Source of the DNA: Zhongshania aliphaticivorans
Lineage (GTDB): Bacteria; Pseudomonadota; Gammaproteobacteria; Pseudomonadales; Spongiibacteraceae
DNA length: 64,000 bases
Direction: 5' to 3'
NCBI RefSeq assembly: GCF_902705855.1
Contig: NZ_CACSIJ010000011.1
Span: 308,847 to 372,846, forward strand
Below the pieces are notes generated by a model. The model saw only the letters and a list, made by a program, of their open reading frames with translations, ran no database searches and had not been told where the DNA came from. Positions within the stretch are counted from its first letter, which is position 1. Every line of letters begins with the position of its first letter. Positions 10,535-20,526 of the stretch are shown here, piece by piece. A program made the translations under genes and the position numbers.

Positions 10535-11764
10535 ATGGCTAGTTCACATGCAAGCCGGATGATTGTTGGTCTGGATATTGGCACCTCAAAAGTGGTGGCT
10601 ATCGTCGGGTCGATGAACGAAGACGGCAAGCTGGAAATTGTCGGCATTGGTTCACACCCATCGCGAGGCCTGAAGAAAGGCGTGGTGGTGAATATTGAAT
10701 CCACTGTGCACTCGATACAGCGTGCGATTGAAGAGGCGGAATTAATGGCGGGATGCGAAATTCACAGCGTCTACGTTGGTATCGCCGGCAATCATATTCG
10801 TAGCTTGAACTCCCACGGCATTGTCGCTATTCGCGACCGTGAAGTGTTTCAGCTTGACCTCGATCGAGTTATCGACGCGGCGCAAGCGGTGGCGATTCCT
10901 GCCGATCAAAAAGTGCTGCATATTTTGCCGCAGGAATTTGTGATCGACGAGCAAGAAGGCATTAAGGAGCCGCTGGGTATGTCGGGCGTGCGCCTTGAGG
11001 CCAAGGTGCATTTGGTGACTTGTGCGGTAAACGCAGTACAGAACATCGAAAAGTGTATTCGCCGCTGTGGGCTAGAAGTTGAAGACGTCATTTTAGAGCA
11101 GTTGGCGTCGAGCTACGCAGTGCTGACGGATGATGAAAAAGAACTGGGTGTTTGCTTGGTAGATATAGGCGGTGGCACCACGGATATCGCGATATTCACC
11201 GATGGTGCAATTCGTCATACCGGTGTTATTCCTATTGCTGGCGATCAAGTCACAAATGACATTGCCATGGCTCTGCGTACTCCAACGCAGTATGCCGAGG
11301 AAATCAAAATCAAATACGCATGTGCGTTAACCCAGTTAGCGGGCGAAGGAGAAATGATTAAAGTGCCAAGCGTGGGTGATCGCGCGCCGCGTGAGCTTTC
11401 TCGGCAAGCACTGGCGGAGGTGGTTGAGCCTCGCTATGACGAGTTATTTACCTTGATACAGGCAGAGCTTCGTCGCAGTGGTTACGAAGACCTCTGCGCC
11501 GCAGGCATTGTGCTGACTGGTGGCACTTCCAAAATGGAAGGTGTCGTAGAGCTGGCGGAAGAGATTTTCCATATGCCAGTTCGCATAGGTGTTCCACAAG
11601 ATGCGCGGGGCCTAACGGATATTGTCCGCAACCCAATTTATTCAACGGGTGTGGGTTTGCTGCATTACGGCATTAAACATCAGGCCGAACATGGTGGGCG
11701 CGGTCGCGTTCGCAGTGGTGGCTTTTTAACGAATTTGAAACAGTGGGTTCAAAATAATTTTTAA
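10535..11764 (+). CDS. ftsA: Cell division actin-like protein FtsA
   Basis: Actin-like ATPase that tethers FtsZ to the membrane and recruits later division proteins. It has the phosphate-1 loop GLDIGTSKVVAIVG, the phosphate-2 loop VDIGGGTTDIA, the adenosine motif GIVLTGGTSKMEG, and a C-terminal amphipathic tail LKQWVQNNF that would bind the membrane. I start at the ATG at 10535 (MASSHASRMIVGLD) with GGGAGAAG upstream at about 10520-10527. An open frame extends to 10487 but its extra residues do not look like FtsA. Length is 409 aa. Confidence 0.96.
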   Translation: MASSHASRMIVGLDIGTSKVVAIVGSMNEDGKLEIVGIGSHPSRGLKKGVVVNIESTVHSIQRAIEEAELMAGCEIHSVYVGIAGNHIRSLNSHGIVAIRDREVFQLDLDRVIDAAQAVAIPADQKVLHILPQEFVIDEQEGIKEPLGMSGVRLEAKVHLVTCAVNAVQNIEKCIRRCGLEVEDVILEQLASSYAVLTDDEKELGVCLVDIGGGTTDIAIFTDGAIRHTGVIPIAGDQVTNDIAMALRTPTQYAEEIKIKYACALTQLAGEGEMIKVPSVGDRAPRELSRQALAEVVEPRYDELFTLIQAELRRSGYEDLCAAGIVLTGGTSKMEGVVELAEEIFHMPVRIGVPQDARGLTDIVRNPIYSTGVGLLHYGIKHQAEHGGRGRVRSGGFLTNLKQWVQNNF

Positions 11765-11823
11765 CGAAGTGATAGGCGGTCGCGTTGGCAGCGCGGTTGA
11801 ATATGCAAAAAGGGAGAAAAACC

Positions 11824-12981
11824 ATGTTTGAATTAGTAGATAACGTTCCACAAAATGCAGTAATTAAAGTAGTGGGTGTCGGTGGTGGTGGCGGTAACGC
11901 CGTTAAGCACATGATTGCCTGTAATGTTGATGGCGTCGATTTTATCTGCGCTAATACTGATGCGCAGGCGCTGACCAACGTATCGTCTAAAACTGTGCTG
12001 CAGTTAGGCACCACCATTACCAAAGGTTTGGGTGCGGGTGCTAACCCTGAGATTGGCCGTCAGTCAGCGATGGAAGATCGCGACCGGATTGCCGAGGCGC
12101 TGCAAGGTGCTGATATGGTGTTCATCACTGCGGGTATGGGCGGCGGTACAGGTACTGGCGCGGCACCTGTTGTAGCTCAGGTGGCAAAAGAGCTGGGTAT
12201 CCTCACGGTGGCTGTCGTAACTAAGCCATTCCCGTTTGAAGGCAAAAAGCGCATGGCAGTTGCGTTGGAAGGTATGAAGGAGTTGCGTCAGCACGTGGAC
12301 TCATTGATCACCATTCCAAACGAAAAGTTGTTGCCTGTGCTAGGTAAAAACACCAGTCTGCTTGATGCCTTTAAGGCCGCAAACGATGTATTGTTGGGCG
12401 CGGTTCAGGGTATTGCTGATCTGATTATTCGTCCAGGTATGATCAACGTCGACTTTGCAGACGTTCGTACAGTGATGTCTGAGATGGGTATGGCGATGAT
12501 GGGCAGCGGTATTGCCACGGGTGAAAATCGCGCTCGCGAAGCGGCAGAGGCAGCAATTCGGAGTCCATTGCTCGAAGATGTCAATTTGCAAGGGGCGCGC
12601 GGCATTTTGGTTAATATTACCGCAGGTTTGGATCTATCCCTAGGCGAGTTTAACGATGTCGGGGATACTATCGAGGAATTCGCTTCTGAGAACGCAACAG
12701 TCGTTGTCGGAACGGTAATTGACCCCGATATGGTTGATGAATTGCGAGTAACCGTAGTGGCAACAGGTCTTGACGGAATTGGTCAAGAAGCGCCACTCAA
12801 AGTTGTTGAGTCACGGCCTGTAGAGGCGCGTTCAACGGACTATCGTAAATTAGATCGACCAACCGTAATGCGTAACAACCAGCAAGCGGCGGTTGCGCGA
12901 GATGTGGCTCCGGCGCCAATGGCAGATAAAGACATGGAATATCTCGATATTCCTGCGTTTCTGCGGCGCCAAGCCGATTAA
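11824..12981 (+). CDS. ftsZ: Cell division tubulin-like GTPase FtsZ
   Basis: Forms the cytoplasmic Z-ring. The tubulin GTP-binding signature GGGTGTGAAP is preceded by VGGGGGNAV, and NLDFADV-like catalytic loop residues appear as INVDFADVRTVM. A variable linker leads to the conserved C-terminal peptide EYLDIPAFLRRQ that binds FtsA and ZipA. The start is the ATG at 11824 (MFELVDN), with AGGGAGAAAA just upstream; the frame also extends to 11785. Length is 385 aa. It is the last of the fts run and is separated from lpxC by 106 bases. Confidence 0.97.
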   Translation: MFELVDNVPQNAVIKVVGVGGGGGNAVKHMIACNVDGVDFICANTDAQALTNVSSKTVLQLGTTITKGLGAGANPEIGRQSAMEDRDRIAEALQGADMVFITAGMGGGTGTGAAPVVAQVAKELGILTVAVVTKPFPFEGKKRMAVALEGMKELRQHVDSLITIPNEKLLPVLGKNTSLLDAFKAANDVLLGAVQGIADLIIRPGMINVDFADVRTVMSEMGMAMMGSGIATGENRAREAAEAAIRSPLLEDVNLQGARGILVNITAGLDLSLGEFNDVGDTIEEFASENATVVVGTVIDPDMVDELRVTVVATGLDGIGQEAPLKVVESRPVEARSTDYRKLDRPTVMRNNQQAAVARDVAPAPMADKDMEYLDIPAFLRRQAD

Positions 12982-13087
12982 CCAGCTGTAGCCGGTACAG
13001 CAGAGCGAAGTGCCAGCGATTTGTCGCTAGCACATAGTAACGTCGTCTCTGCGATGTAGCCGTCCGGTCCATAGAGTGAGTATGAAC

Positions 13088-13999
13088 ATGATTAAGCAAC
13101 GCACATTGCGCAACACCATCCGTGCCACCGGAATTGGTTTGCATTCAGGAGAAAAGGTCTATCTGACGTTAAAGCCCGCGCCGGTGGATACTGGTGTGAT
13201 ATTTCGTCGTACCGACCTAAATCCCGTTGTTGAAATTCATGCTCATGCTGAAAATGTGGGTGATACCACCTTGTCGACCACGCTGATGAATGGCGACGTG
13301 CGGGTATCGACGGTGGAGCATTTATTGTCCGCAATGGCTGGTTTAGGTATTGATAATGCCTATGTAGAAGTTAGCTCGTCTGAAGTGCCGATTATGGATG
13401 GCAGTGCCGGGCCTTTTGTATTTCTCATTCAATCTGCCGGGATTGAGGAACAAAATGCGCCTAAGAAGTTTATCCGTATTAAGCGCGCGGTCACGGTGAC
13501 AGATGGCGATAAAGTCGCAAGTTTCCTCCCTTTTGACGGCTTTAAAGTCTCTTTCACCATCGAGTTTGATCATCCGGTCTTTAAAGACCGGACTGGTCAT
13601 GCCGAGCTAGACTTCTCTAGCACCTCCTTTGTTAAAGAAGTGAGTCGTGCACGGACATTTGGCTTTATGCACGAAATCGAATATCTCCGCTCTAAAGGCT
13701 TGGCCCAGGGCGGCAGTGTCGATAACGCCATTGTGGTTGATGAATATCGTATTCTTAACGAAGACGGCCTCCGTTACGAAGACGAGTTTGTAAAGCATAA
13801 AGTCCTGGATGCTATTGGCGATTTGTATCTACTGGGCACGAGCTTGATTGGTGAGTTTAAAGCTCACAAGTCGGGGCACGGTCTGAATAATGTGTCTCTT
13901 CGTGCGCTCATAAAAGACACTGACGCGTGGGAGTGGGTAACATTTGAAGACCCAGCTGACGCGCCCATCAGCTATATGGCGCCAGCCGCTTTAGCCTAA
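13088..13999 (+). CDS. lpxC: UDP-3-O-acyl-GlcNAc deacetylase
   Basis: Zinc metalloenzyme for the committed step of lipid A synthesis. Zinc ligands are recognisable in [12 protein letters not shown] (His) and [11 protein letters not shown] (His and Asp), with GHGLNN near the C-terminus. I start at the ATG at 13088 because it gives the typical beginning MIKQRTLRN and has GAGTGAG 7 bases upstream; in-frame starts at 13076 (GTG) and 13082 (ATG) exist. Length is 303 aa. The 106 bases before it hold a GCTGTA/TACAGC hairpin but no clear terminator. Confidence 0.97.
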   Translation: MIKQRTLRNTIRATGIGLHSGEKVYLTLKPAPVDTGVIFRRTDLNPVVEIHAHAENVGDTTLSTTLMNGDVRVSTVEHLLSAMAGLGIDNAYVEVSSSEVPIMDGSAGPFVFLIQSAGIEEQNAPKKFIRIKRAVTVTDGDKVASFLPFDGFKVSFTIEFDHPVFKDRTGHAELDFSSTSFVKEVSRARTFGFMHEIEYLRSKGLAQGGSVDNAIVVDEYRILNEDGLRYEDEFVKHKVLDAIGDLYLLGTSLIGEFKAHKSGHGLNNVSLRALIKDTDAWEWVTFEDPADAPISYMAPAALA

Positions 14000-14332
14000 G
14001 GGTTTGTCTCCATCATGCTTGGTCTGGCATCAGTCTAAGCATGGTAATATTCTCTCATCTATGCGATATTGCGCCTCGGTGTAACGGTATAGTTTATTTC
14101 CTGCCTGCGGGTAATCAGTACGAACTTTGGCGTGAATTCTTTAGAGCATCACGTCAGGGCCGTCATCATATTTTCATTCGGACAATGTAGCTTGGTGCGG
14201 TTTTTGCGGGCGATATAAATTCATCGCATAGTTTGGGGCTGATGTATTTAGACCCAAAACTTTTAAATTTAGACAATCTGCCAGAGCCATCAATGATAGG
14301 GATGTAATCCCGGGAACAGTAACGAATTCATC
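14000..14332 (+). other. lpxC-secA intergenic region
   Basis: A 333-base gap with no recognisable gene. It holds an inverted repeat, CATGCTT at 14014-14020 and AAGCATG at 14037-14043, with no T-run after it. A 49-codon frame at 14041-14190 begins at the second arm but shows neither a signal peptide nor an arrest motif like that of SecM. The secA promoter is probably here, but I see no hexamer pair good enough to name. Confidence 0.5.
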
Positions 14333-17065
14333 ATGATAACAGCAGTAGTAAAGAAAGTTTTTGGTAGTAAAAACGACCGCGAACTCAAGCGGATGCGCAA
14401 GGTAGTCGCTAAGATCAATGCACTCGAAGAGGGCTTGACGGCACTAGACGATGCAGCGCTTGCGGCGAAAACCGCCGAGTTTAAGCAGCGTTTAAACAGC
14501 GGCGAAACCCTTGATCAAATATTGCCAGAAGCGTTTGCTGTCTGCCGAGAGGCCAGCCGCCGTGTTATGGGCATGCGCCATTTTGATGTCCAGCTTATCG
14601 GTGGTATCAGCCTGCATGAAGGCACCATTGCGGAAATGCGTACCGGTGAGGGTAAAACCCTTGTAGGCACCTTGGCTGTTTATCTTAATGCATTAGAAGG
14701 TAGTGGTGTGTTCGTGGTCACGGTCAATGACTACCTCGCCCAGCGCGACGCCAATTGGATGCGGCCACTTTATGAATTTTTGGGCCTGACGGTTGGCATT
14801 ATTCGTTCTGGTCAAGAATCCGAGCAGAAGCGTGCTGCCTACCAATCCGATATTACCTACGGCACCAATAACGAATTTGGTTTTGACTATCTGCGCGATA
14901 ATATGGCCTTCGCAATTAGCGATCGTTTTCAGCGCAGCTTAAATTTCGCAATTATCGATGAAGTCGATTCCATACTCATCGATGAAGCGCGTACACCACT
15001 GATTATTTCTGGCCCCGCAGAAGATAGCTCCAAGCTCTATAAGCAAATTAACCTGTTTATTCCGTCATTAATACCTGCTGAAGTTGATGAAACGGGTAAG
15101 CCGGCTGATGACGGCCATTACACCATTGATGAAAAAATGCGTCAGGTGGAATTAACGGAGCAGGGCCACCAGTTAGTTGAAGACATGCTAGTGCAAGCGA
15201 AATTGCTGGATGAAGGCGATAGCCTTTATGCCGCAGGAAACTTGAATTTGCTGCACCATGTGAATTCGGCATTGCGCGCCCATGTGTTATTTCACAACAA
15301 CGTGGAATACATTATTCAGAATGATCAAGTTGTATTGATTGATGAGCATACCGGCCGCACCATGGCTGGCCGCCGTTTATCCGAAGGTCTGCATCAGGCC
15401 ATCGAAGCCAAAGAAGGCGTGACTGTTCAGGCCGAAAGCCAAACACTGGCCTCAACGACTTTCCAGAATTACTTCCGCCAGTTTGAAAAGCTCGCCGGTA
15501 TGACCGGTACAGCAGATACTGAAGCCTTCGAATTCCGTCAGATCTATGGTCTGGATGTGGTGGTTATCCCCACCAATAAACCGAGTGCACGCCGCGACTC
15601 TAATGATTTGGTGTACTTAACGAAAGAAGAGAAGTACGACGCGATTGTCGATGACGTGAAAAGTGTTGTTGAATTAGGTGCGCCGATTTTAGTGGGTACC
15701 GCGTCGATTGAAACCTCTGAGGAAATGTCGCAACGCTTCCAAAAGGCGGGTATTCAGCACAAAGTACTAAACGCAAAGTACCACGAGCAAGAAGCAGAGA
15801 TTATCGCCCAAGCGGGCCGCCCCGGTGTTGTCACTATCGCGACGAACATGGCGGGTCGCGGTACTGACATCGTGCTCGGTGGTAATGTAGATGTAGAAAT
15901 CGCCCAGCTAGAAAACCCATCCGATGCGATAATTAACGAACTGCGCGAAGCGTGGAAAATTCGTCACGAAAAAGTCATGCAGGCGGGCGGTCTTCATATC
16001 GTCGGTACTGAACGTCACGAATCGCGTCGTATAGATAATCAGTTGCGTGGTCGTGCAGGCCGTCAGGGCGACCCCGGCGCATCGCGTTTTTATCTATCAC
16101 TTGAAGATAGCTTAATGCGTATCTTCGCCTCAGATCGAGTGCGCGGCATTATGCAAGCATTAGGTCTAGAGAAAGGTGAGGCCATTGAGCACCGCATGGT
16201 GTCTAACGCCATCGAAAAAGCGCAGCGTAAAGTTGAAGGTCGCAACTTCGATATGCGTAAACAGCTGCTTGAATACGATGATGTGGCCAACGATCAGCGC
16301 CAGATTATTTACCAACAACGTAATGAGCTGCTAGAAGCTGATGACATTAGTGAGATGCTTAAAGCGATTCGCGCAGATGTCGTAAGCGATGTCATTAACG
16401 AATATATTCCGCCACAAACACTCGAAGAGCAATGGGATATTAGTGGCCTAGAGCTTCGTATTGAAACAGAATTTGAAGTTAAATTGCCGATTCAGCAATG
16501 GTTGGATGAAGATCGCTCGGTTAACGAATCGGTCATTCACGAGCGCGTTTATGCGGCGGTAGATGAAGCGTATGAAAGCAAGTGTGCGCTAGTTGGTGCA
16601 GACATGCGCAAGATCGAGCGTCATATTTTCTTGCAGGTATTAGATACCCTATGGAAAGAGCATTTGGCGACAATGGATCATCTGCGCCACGGTATTCATT
16701 TGCGCGCTTTCGCACAGAAGAACCCAAAACAAGAGTACAAGCGGGAAGCCTTTGAGTTATTCCAACAAATGCTGGAATCGCTTAAGCACGATGTCGTTCG
16801 CTTTCTGTCGCACCTGCGTTTACAACAGGACGAAAATGCAGAAGCTCTAGAGCAGCAGCGTCGTGAAGAGCAGGCTAAGCGCGCGATGGAGTTTCAGCAC
16901 GCCGAATCTAGCGGATTAAATCTTGAAGAAGATGACGAGCAGCCAGCGCAAGCTGCTGCTCAGCCAGAAACCTTCGTGCGCGATGCCCCCAAGGTGGGTC
17001 GTAACGACGCATGCCCCTGTGGTTCTGGCAAAAAATACAAACAATGTCATGGCAAATTAGACTGA
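14333..17065 (+). CDS. secA: Preprotein translocase ATPase SecA
   Basis: Motor ATPase that drives proteins through SecYEG. It shows Walker [25 protein letters not shown] (Walker B), the preprotein cross-linking domain, [12 protein letters not shown] and [16 protein letters not shown] of the second motor domain, and [16 protein letters not shown]. The tail carries the zinc-binding SEC-C motif [17 protein letters not shown], which binds SecB and phospholipids. Length is 910 aa, close to the E. coli protein. The beginning [18 protein letters not shown] matches family N-termini, so the ATG at 14333 is good although its ribosome-binding site is weak. Confidence 0.98.
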   Translation: MITAVVKKVFGSKNDRELKRMRKVVAKINALEEGLTALDDAALAAKTAEFKQRLNSGETLDQILPEAFAVCREASRRVMGMRHFDVQLIGGISLHEGTIAEMRTGEGKTLVGTLAVYLNALEGSGVFVVTVNDYLAQRDANWMRPLYEFLGLTVGIIRSGQESEQKRAAYQSDITYGTNNEFGFDYLRDNMAFAISDRFQRSLNFAIIDEVDSILIDEARTPLIISGPAEDSSKLYKQINLFIPSLIPAEVDETGKPADDGHYTIDEKMRQVELTEQGHQLVEDMLVQAKLLDEGDSLYAAGNLNLLHHVNSALRAHVLFHNNVEYIIQNDQVVLIDEHTGRTMAGRRLSEGLHQAIEAKEGVTVQAESQTLASTTFQNYFRQFEKLAGMTGTADTEAFEFRQIYGLDVVVIPTNKPSARRDSNDLVYLTKEEKYDAIVDDVKSVVELGAPILVGTASIETSEEMSQRFQKAGIQHKVLNAKYHEQEAEIIAQAGRPGVVTIATNMAGRGTDIVLGGNVDVEIAQLENPSDAIINELREAWKIRHEKVMQAGGLHIVGTERHESRRIDNQLRGRAGRQGDPGASRFYLSLEDSLMRIFASDRVRGIMQALGLEKGEAIEHRMVSNAIEKAQRKVEGRNFDMRKQLLEYDDVANDQRQIIYQQRNELLEADDISEMLKAIRADVVSDVINEYIPPQTLEEQWDISGLELRIETEFEVKLPIQQWLDEDRSVNESVIHERVYAAVDEAYESKCALVGADMRKIERHIFLQVLDTLWKEHLATMDHLRHGIHLRAFAQKNPKQEYKREAFELFQQMLESLKHDVVRFLSHLRLQQDENAEALEQQRREEQAKRAMEFQHAESSGLNLEEDDEQPAQAAAQPETFVRDAPKVGRNDACPCGSGKKYKQCHGKLD

Positions 17066-17078
17066 GGAAGACGCAAGC

Positions 17079-18299
17079 ATGGCGGTAGGTTCTGGAGAGT
17101 TAGGTACGCTGCATACGGTAGATGGAGTGAGAATCGGTGTCTCCAGTGCCGGCATTAAAAAGCCAGGACGAATTGATACCGTCGTATTTGAACTTGCAGA
17201 AGGTAGCTCGGTTGCGGGCGTGTTTACGCTTAATGCCTTTTGTGCCGCGCCCGTTACCCTTTCTAAGAAACACCTTGCTGCGGCTTCGCCACGGTATTTA
17301 TTAATTAATACCGGCAATGCCAACGCCGGAACCGGCGCAAGCGGTATGGCGGATGCAGTGACCTCATGCTCTGCCTTGGCCGCGGAAGTTGGCGTCACTC
17401 CTGAGCAAATTCTTCCGTTCTCTACCGGTGTCATTGGCGAAAAGCTGCCAATTGAAAAGTTAGTTGCCGCGTTACCCGCAGCACTTAACGCTCTGTCAGC
17501 TGACGGCTGGGAGCGCGCTGCCAACGGTATTATGACTACCGATACACGCCCTAAAGCGACGTCACGGCAGATTGAGATCGATGGACGTAAGATCACCATT
17601 ACTGGCATCTCTAAAGGCGCCGGCATGATTAAGCCCAATATGGCTACCATGCTGGGCTACGTCGCTACAGACGCGGCGATTGCGCCTAACGTATTGCAAA
17701 GCATGTTAGACGTGGCAGCTGATGCGTCGTTTAATCGCATCACCATTGACGGTGATACCTCGACGAATGACTCCTGCGTACTAGTTGCCACCGGCAAGGC
17801 TGGCGGTGAAATACTGACTGCGGCGGAAGGCCCGGTTTTTGAAAGCTTACAAAACGCCATCAACGAGGTGTTTCTTGAGTTAGCCCACGCTATTGTTCGT
17901 GACGGCGAAGGTGCAACTAAATTTGTAGCGGTGGAAGTAGTCGGCGCAAAAGATGTTTCAGAAGCATTGAAAGTCGCCTACGCGGTGGCAGAATCACCTC
18001 TCGTGAAAACGGCGCTATTCGCCAGTGACCCAAACTGGGGGCGTATATTGGCAGCGATTGGCCGCGCAGGTGTGGAAAGCTTAGATGTATCGACCTTAAC
18101 CGTTCATCTTGATGACGTGTTAATTACTGAACACGGCGGTCGCGCAGAGACGTATACCGAAGCCGCAGGCGCAGCGGTAATGAAGCAGTCTGAAATCTCC
18201 ATTCGTATCAATCTCAATCGCGGTCAGCATACCGAAACGGTATGGACCACCGACTTCTCTTATGACTACGTCAAGATCAATGCAGAATACCGCAGCTAG
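17079..18299 (+). CDS. argJ: Bifunctional ornithine acetyltransferase/N-acetylglutamate synthase
   Basis: Arginine biosynthesis enzyme that transfers acetyl from N-acetylornithine to glutamate and may also use acetyl-CoA. The precursor cleaves itself at the threonine in KPNMATMLGYVATDA, which becomes the N-terminal nucleophile of the beta chain. Other family stretches are NTGNANAGTG, GDTSTNDSC and the C-terminal DFSYDYVKINAEYRS. The ATG at 17079 has GAGGAAG upstream and lies 13 bases after secA. Length is 406 aa. Its 3' end overlaps mutT. Confidence 0.96.
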   Translation: MAVGSGELGTLHTVDGVRIGVSSAGIKKPGRIDTVVFELAEGSSVAGVFTLNAFCAAPVTLSKKHLAAASPRYLLINTGNANAGTGASGMADAVTSCSALAAEVGVTPEQILPFSTGVIGEKLPIEKLVAALPAALNALSADGWERAANGIMTTDTRPKATSRQIEIDGRKITITGISKGAGMIKPNMATMLGYVATDAAIAPNVLQSMLDVAADASFNRITIDGDTSTNDSCVLVATGKAGGEILTAAEGPVFESLQNAINEVFLELAHAIVRDGEGATKFVAVEVVGAKDVSEALKVAYAVAESPLVKTALFASDPNWGRILAAIGRAGVESLDVSTLTVHLDDVLITEHGGRAETYTEAAGAAVMKQSEISIRINLNRGQHTETVWTTDFSYDYVKINAEYRS

Positions 18300-18696
18300 T
18301 AAACGGGTTCACGTTGCAGTCGGAGTCATTTTTAATTCGCAGGGCCAGATACTCATTGCGCGTCGCCACAATGACGCGCATCAAGGTGGCTTATGGGAAT
18401 TCCCCGGTGGCAAGGTCGAGTCTGGTGAAACCGTTTGCGAGGCCCTGGGTCGTGAGTTACATGAAGAGCTGGGGATTACTATTCAGTCGTCGTCCTGCGC
18501 ACAACTAATCGAAATACGTCACGACTATAGCGACAAAGTGGTCTTGCTAGATGTGTGGACGGTGTCTGATTTTGACGGCGAACCGAGCGGGAAAGAAGGG
18601 CAGCCGTTGCGCTGGGTTGATCGAAAATTGCTTTCTGATTACGCATTTCCAGCGGCTAATATTGCGATTATTGATGCGCTGTTAAAAGCAGATTAA
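18280..18696 (+). CDS. mutT: Nudix hydrolase, MutT (8-oxo-dGTP diphosphatase) type
   Basis: Probably removes 8-oxo-dGTP from the nucleotide pool. The Nudix box is complete: GGKVESGETVCEALGREL followed by HEELGI. The beta strand VHVAVGVIFNSQGQIL and the ARR before the box resemble MutT. I place the start at the ATG at 18280 inside the end of argJ; another in-frame ATG lies at 18262. Length is 138 aa. The neighbour order secA-argJ-mutT-yacG is known from Pseudomonas relatives. Nudix specificity cannot be fixed from sequence alone. Confidence 0.88.
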   Translation: MQNTAASKRVHVAVGVIFNSQGQILIARRHNDAHQGGLWEFPGGKVESGETVCEALGRELHEELGITIQSSSCAQLIEIRHDYSDKVVLLDVWTVSDFDGEPSGKEGQPLRWVDRKLLSDYAFPAANIAIIDALLKAD

Positions 18697-18711
18697 TTGG
18701 GCTTTAAGCCC

Positions 18712-18918
18712 CTAGTAGCCTCTGTCTAAATCTTCACTAAATACGTCTTCTAACGGTTGCCCAGGAATGGCGTGATCTTCGTTTGCCCACGCTACTAGAT
18801 CATTGTTTTTACATCGAGCAGAGCAAAAGGGGCGGAAGGTGTTGTTGCTGTCCCAAATTTGTTCTGTGCCGCAATTTGGGCAGGGAACGAGGGGCGGTTT
18901 TGTTGTTGAATAGCTCAT
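18712..18918 (-). CDS. yacG: DNA gyrase inhibitor / zinc-binding protein YacG
   Basis: Small zinc protein of 68 aa whose E. coli relative binds GyrB and inhibits gyrase. The zinc ribbon is formed by CPNCG near residue 13 and FCSARC near residue 32, followed by the typical WANEDHAIPG segment. It lies directly downstream of coaE on the minus strand with no spacing, as in many gammaproteobacteria, and converges with mutT. A short GGGC/GCCC palindrome at 18699-18711 sits between the two stop codons. Confidence 0.93.
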   Translation of the reverse strand: MSYSTTKPPLVPCPNCGTEQIWDSNNTFRPFCSARCKNNDLVAWANEDHAIPGQPLEDVFSEDLDRGY

Positions 18919-19533
18919 TTATTGGGCCTTAGAGTCTCTGGCTAAAACTAAAAATTGTTGATGCAGCTGGCTGATTTGCTCGTCTAGGTCAGCAAATCCA
19001 GAGTTGTTGTCGATTACATCGCTAGCTGCGGCAAGTCGTGCCTCACGGGAGGCTTGGCTGGCAATTATACGCTCTACCTGCGCCTGTTCATTGCTGTCTC
19101 GTTTCATGGTGCGTTCAAGCTGAACAGACTCCGGAACATCTACCACCACTAAGCGTTGGCAGAATCCTTGTTGATTACCTTCGACCAGTAGAGGTGAAAC
19201 ATACATCGCATAGCTGCTTTGCACGGCGGCTAATTGCCTTGCGGTTTCGCTTGCAATAAGGGGGTGCAGCAGCGACTCCAGCCATTGCTTGGCATCTGCA
19301 TCCGAAAAAATAGTTTGTCTAAGGGCGGCGCGATCAAGATGGCCGTCGCTCTGTATTAAATGGGGGCCAAAATGCGCGGCTATCTGTGCCAGTGCATCCG
19401 TGCGGGGTTCGACGACTTCCCGTGCAATCACATCGGCATCAACAATGCCAACGCCAAGCTTGGCGAAGCGATTCGATACAGCAGTTTTGCCGCTTCCAAT
19501 ACCGCCGGTTAGGCCGACAATAAAATTGCTCAT
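18919..19533 (-). CDS. coaE: Dephospho-CoA kinase
   Basis: Catalyses the last step of coenzyme A synthesis, phosphorylation of dephospho-CoA. The P-loop GLTGGIGSGKTAV is at the N-terminus, and the family stretch DADVIAREVV follows. From the ATG at 19533 the protein has 204 aa. An in-frame TTG at 19551 would add six residues but has no good ribosome-binding site. It lies between pilD and yacG on the minus strand, the same order as pilBCD-coaE-yacG in Pseudomonas. Confidence 0.94.
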   Translation of the reverse strand: MSNFIVGLTGGIGSGKTAVSNRFAKLGVGIVDADVIAREVVEPRTDALAQIAAHFGPHLIQSDGHLDRAALRQTIFSDADAKQWLESLLHPLIASETARQLAAVQSSYAMYVSPLLVEGNQQGFCQRLVVVDVPESVQLERTMKRDSNEQAQVERIIASQASREARLAAASDVIDNNSGFADLDEQISQLHQQFLVLARDSKAQ

Positions 19534-19575
19534 AGTGGTTTCGGTTTTCAAATTGAGTGCAGTTGATGTGCGTGG

Positions 19576-20469
19576 CTAGCGGAACCCCGCCATACCTAAG
19601 TAAGCGTTAATAATACTATCGCCCCAGAATACCGCAATCCAGCCGGCGCCGGCCAAATAGGGGCCAAAGGGCATTGGAGTCGATGTGGAGTTGCCGCGTG
19701 CTGCCAGAATAATACCGCCACAAACCGCACCAACAATAGACGACAATAAGATAATAAGCGGCAAATACTGCCAACCTAGCCATGCACCTAGCGCCGCCAA
19801 TAATTTGAAATCACCGTAGCCCATACCTTCTTTGCCGGTAATAATTTTAAAAAGCCAGAACACGCTCCATAAAATCATATAGCCCGCCATAGCACCCCAT
19901 AGTGCGTCGGTAATCGAAATATGTTCAAAGACGCTGTTATAGAGAAGTCCCAGCCATAATAGTGGCAGAGTGAGTTGATCGGGTAGCAGCTGATGATCGA
20001 TATCGATCACCGTGAGAATTAGCAGCAGCCAGCTAAATAAAATTATCGCAAAGGCGTAAGGGCTGATGCCTAAGATGAGTAGCGGTAAAATACTAAGCAG
20101 TGCGGTGATAATCTCTATTAGCGGGTAGCGAAGGCTAATACTCACTTTGCAACTGGCACAACGTCCGCGTAGCAGCGCATAACTTATTACTGGAATATTT
20201 TGCCATGCTTTAACGGGCGCGTTACAAGCGGGGCAGTGTGAGTTGGGAACAGCTAAATTAAATTTTTCGGGTTCTGGTGTGGGCGGTGAATCGGCTTGTT
20301 CATCATTAAGTAAATATTCGCATTCCTGACGCCAATTAGCCTCCATCATTTTGGGGAGTCGGTAAATAACCACGTTGAAGAAGCTACCGAGTAGTAAGCC
20401 CAAAATTCCTATAACGGTGATAGTAAACGCGGGCGCGCCTTCAAGGGTGAGGAAAAAATTCATAAACAT
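19576..20469 (-). CDS. pilD: Type IV prepilin leader peptidase/N-methyltransferase
   Basis: Inner-membrane aspartyl protease (family A24) that cuts the leader of prepilins such as PilA and methylates the new N-terminus. The cytoplasmic domain has two CxxC pairs (CPACNAP and CASCK). The two catalytic aspartates lie in IDHQLLPDQLTLP and in GMGYGDFKLLAALG. About seven or eight hydrophobic segments are visible in 297 aa. An ATG six bases downstream (20463) is an equally possible start. It sits after pilC and before coaE. Confidence 0.95.
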   Translation of the reverse strand: MFMNFFLTLEGAPAFTITVIGILGLLLGSFFNVVIYRLPKMMEANWRQECEYLLNDEQADSPPTPEPEKFNLAVPNSHCPACNAPVKAWQNIPVISYALLRGRCASCKVSISLRYPLIEIITALLSILPLLILGISPYAFAIILFSWLLLILTVIDIDHQLLPDQLTLPLLWLGLLYNSVFEHISITDALWGAMAGYMILWSVFWLFKIITGKEGMGYGDFKLLAALGAWLGWQYLPLIILLSSIVGAVCGGIILAARGNSTSTPMPFGPYLAGAGWIAVFWGDSIINAYLGMAGFR

Positions 20470-20526
20470 GCTCAGAAATAGAGGATCTTATTCAGCTTGC
20501 TAAGTAGCTGCCGCCTTATTGGCAGA

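Noticed and set aside
14041..14190. A 49-codon frame upstream of secA, where E. coli has secM
   Set aside because: No signal peptide, no Trp-Ile/Gly-Ile-Arg-Ala-Gly-Pro-type arrest sequence and no clear ribosome-binding site. Position alone is not enough.
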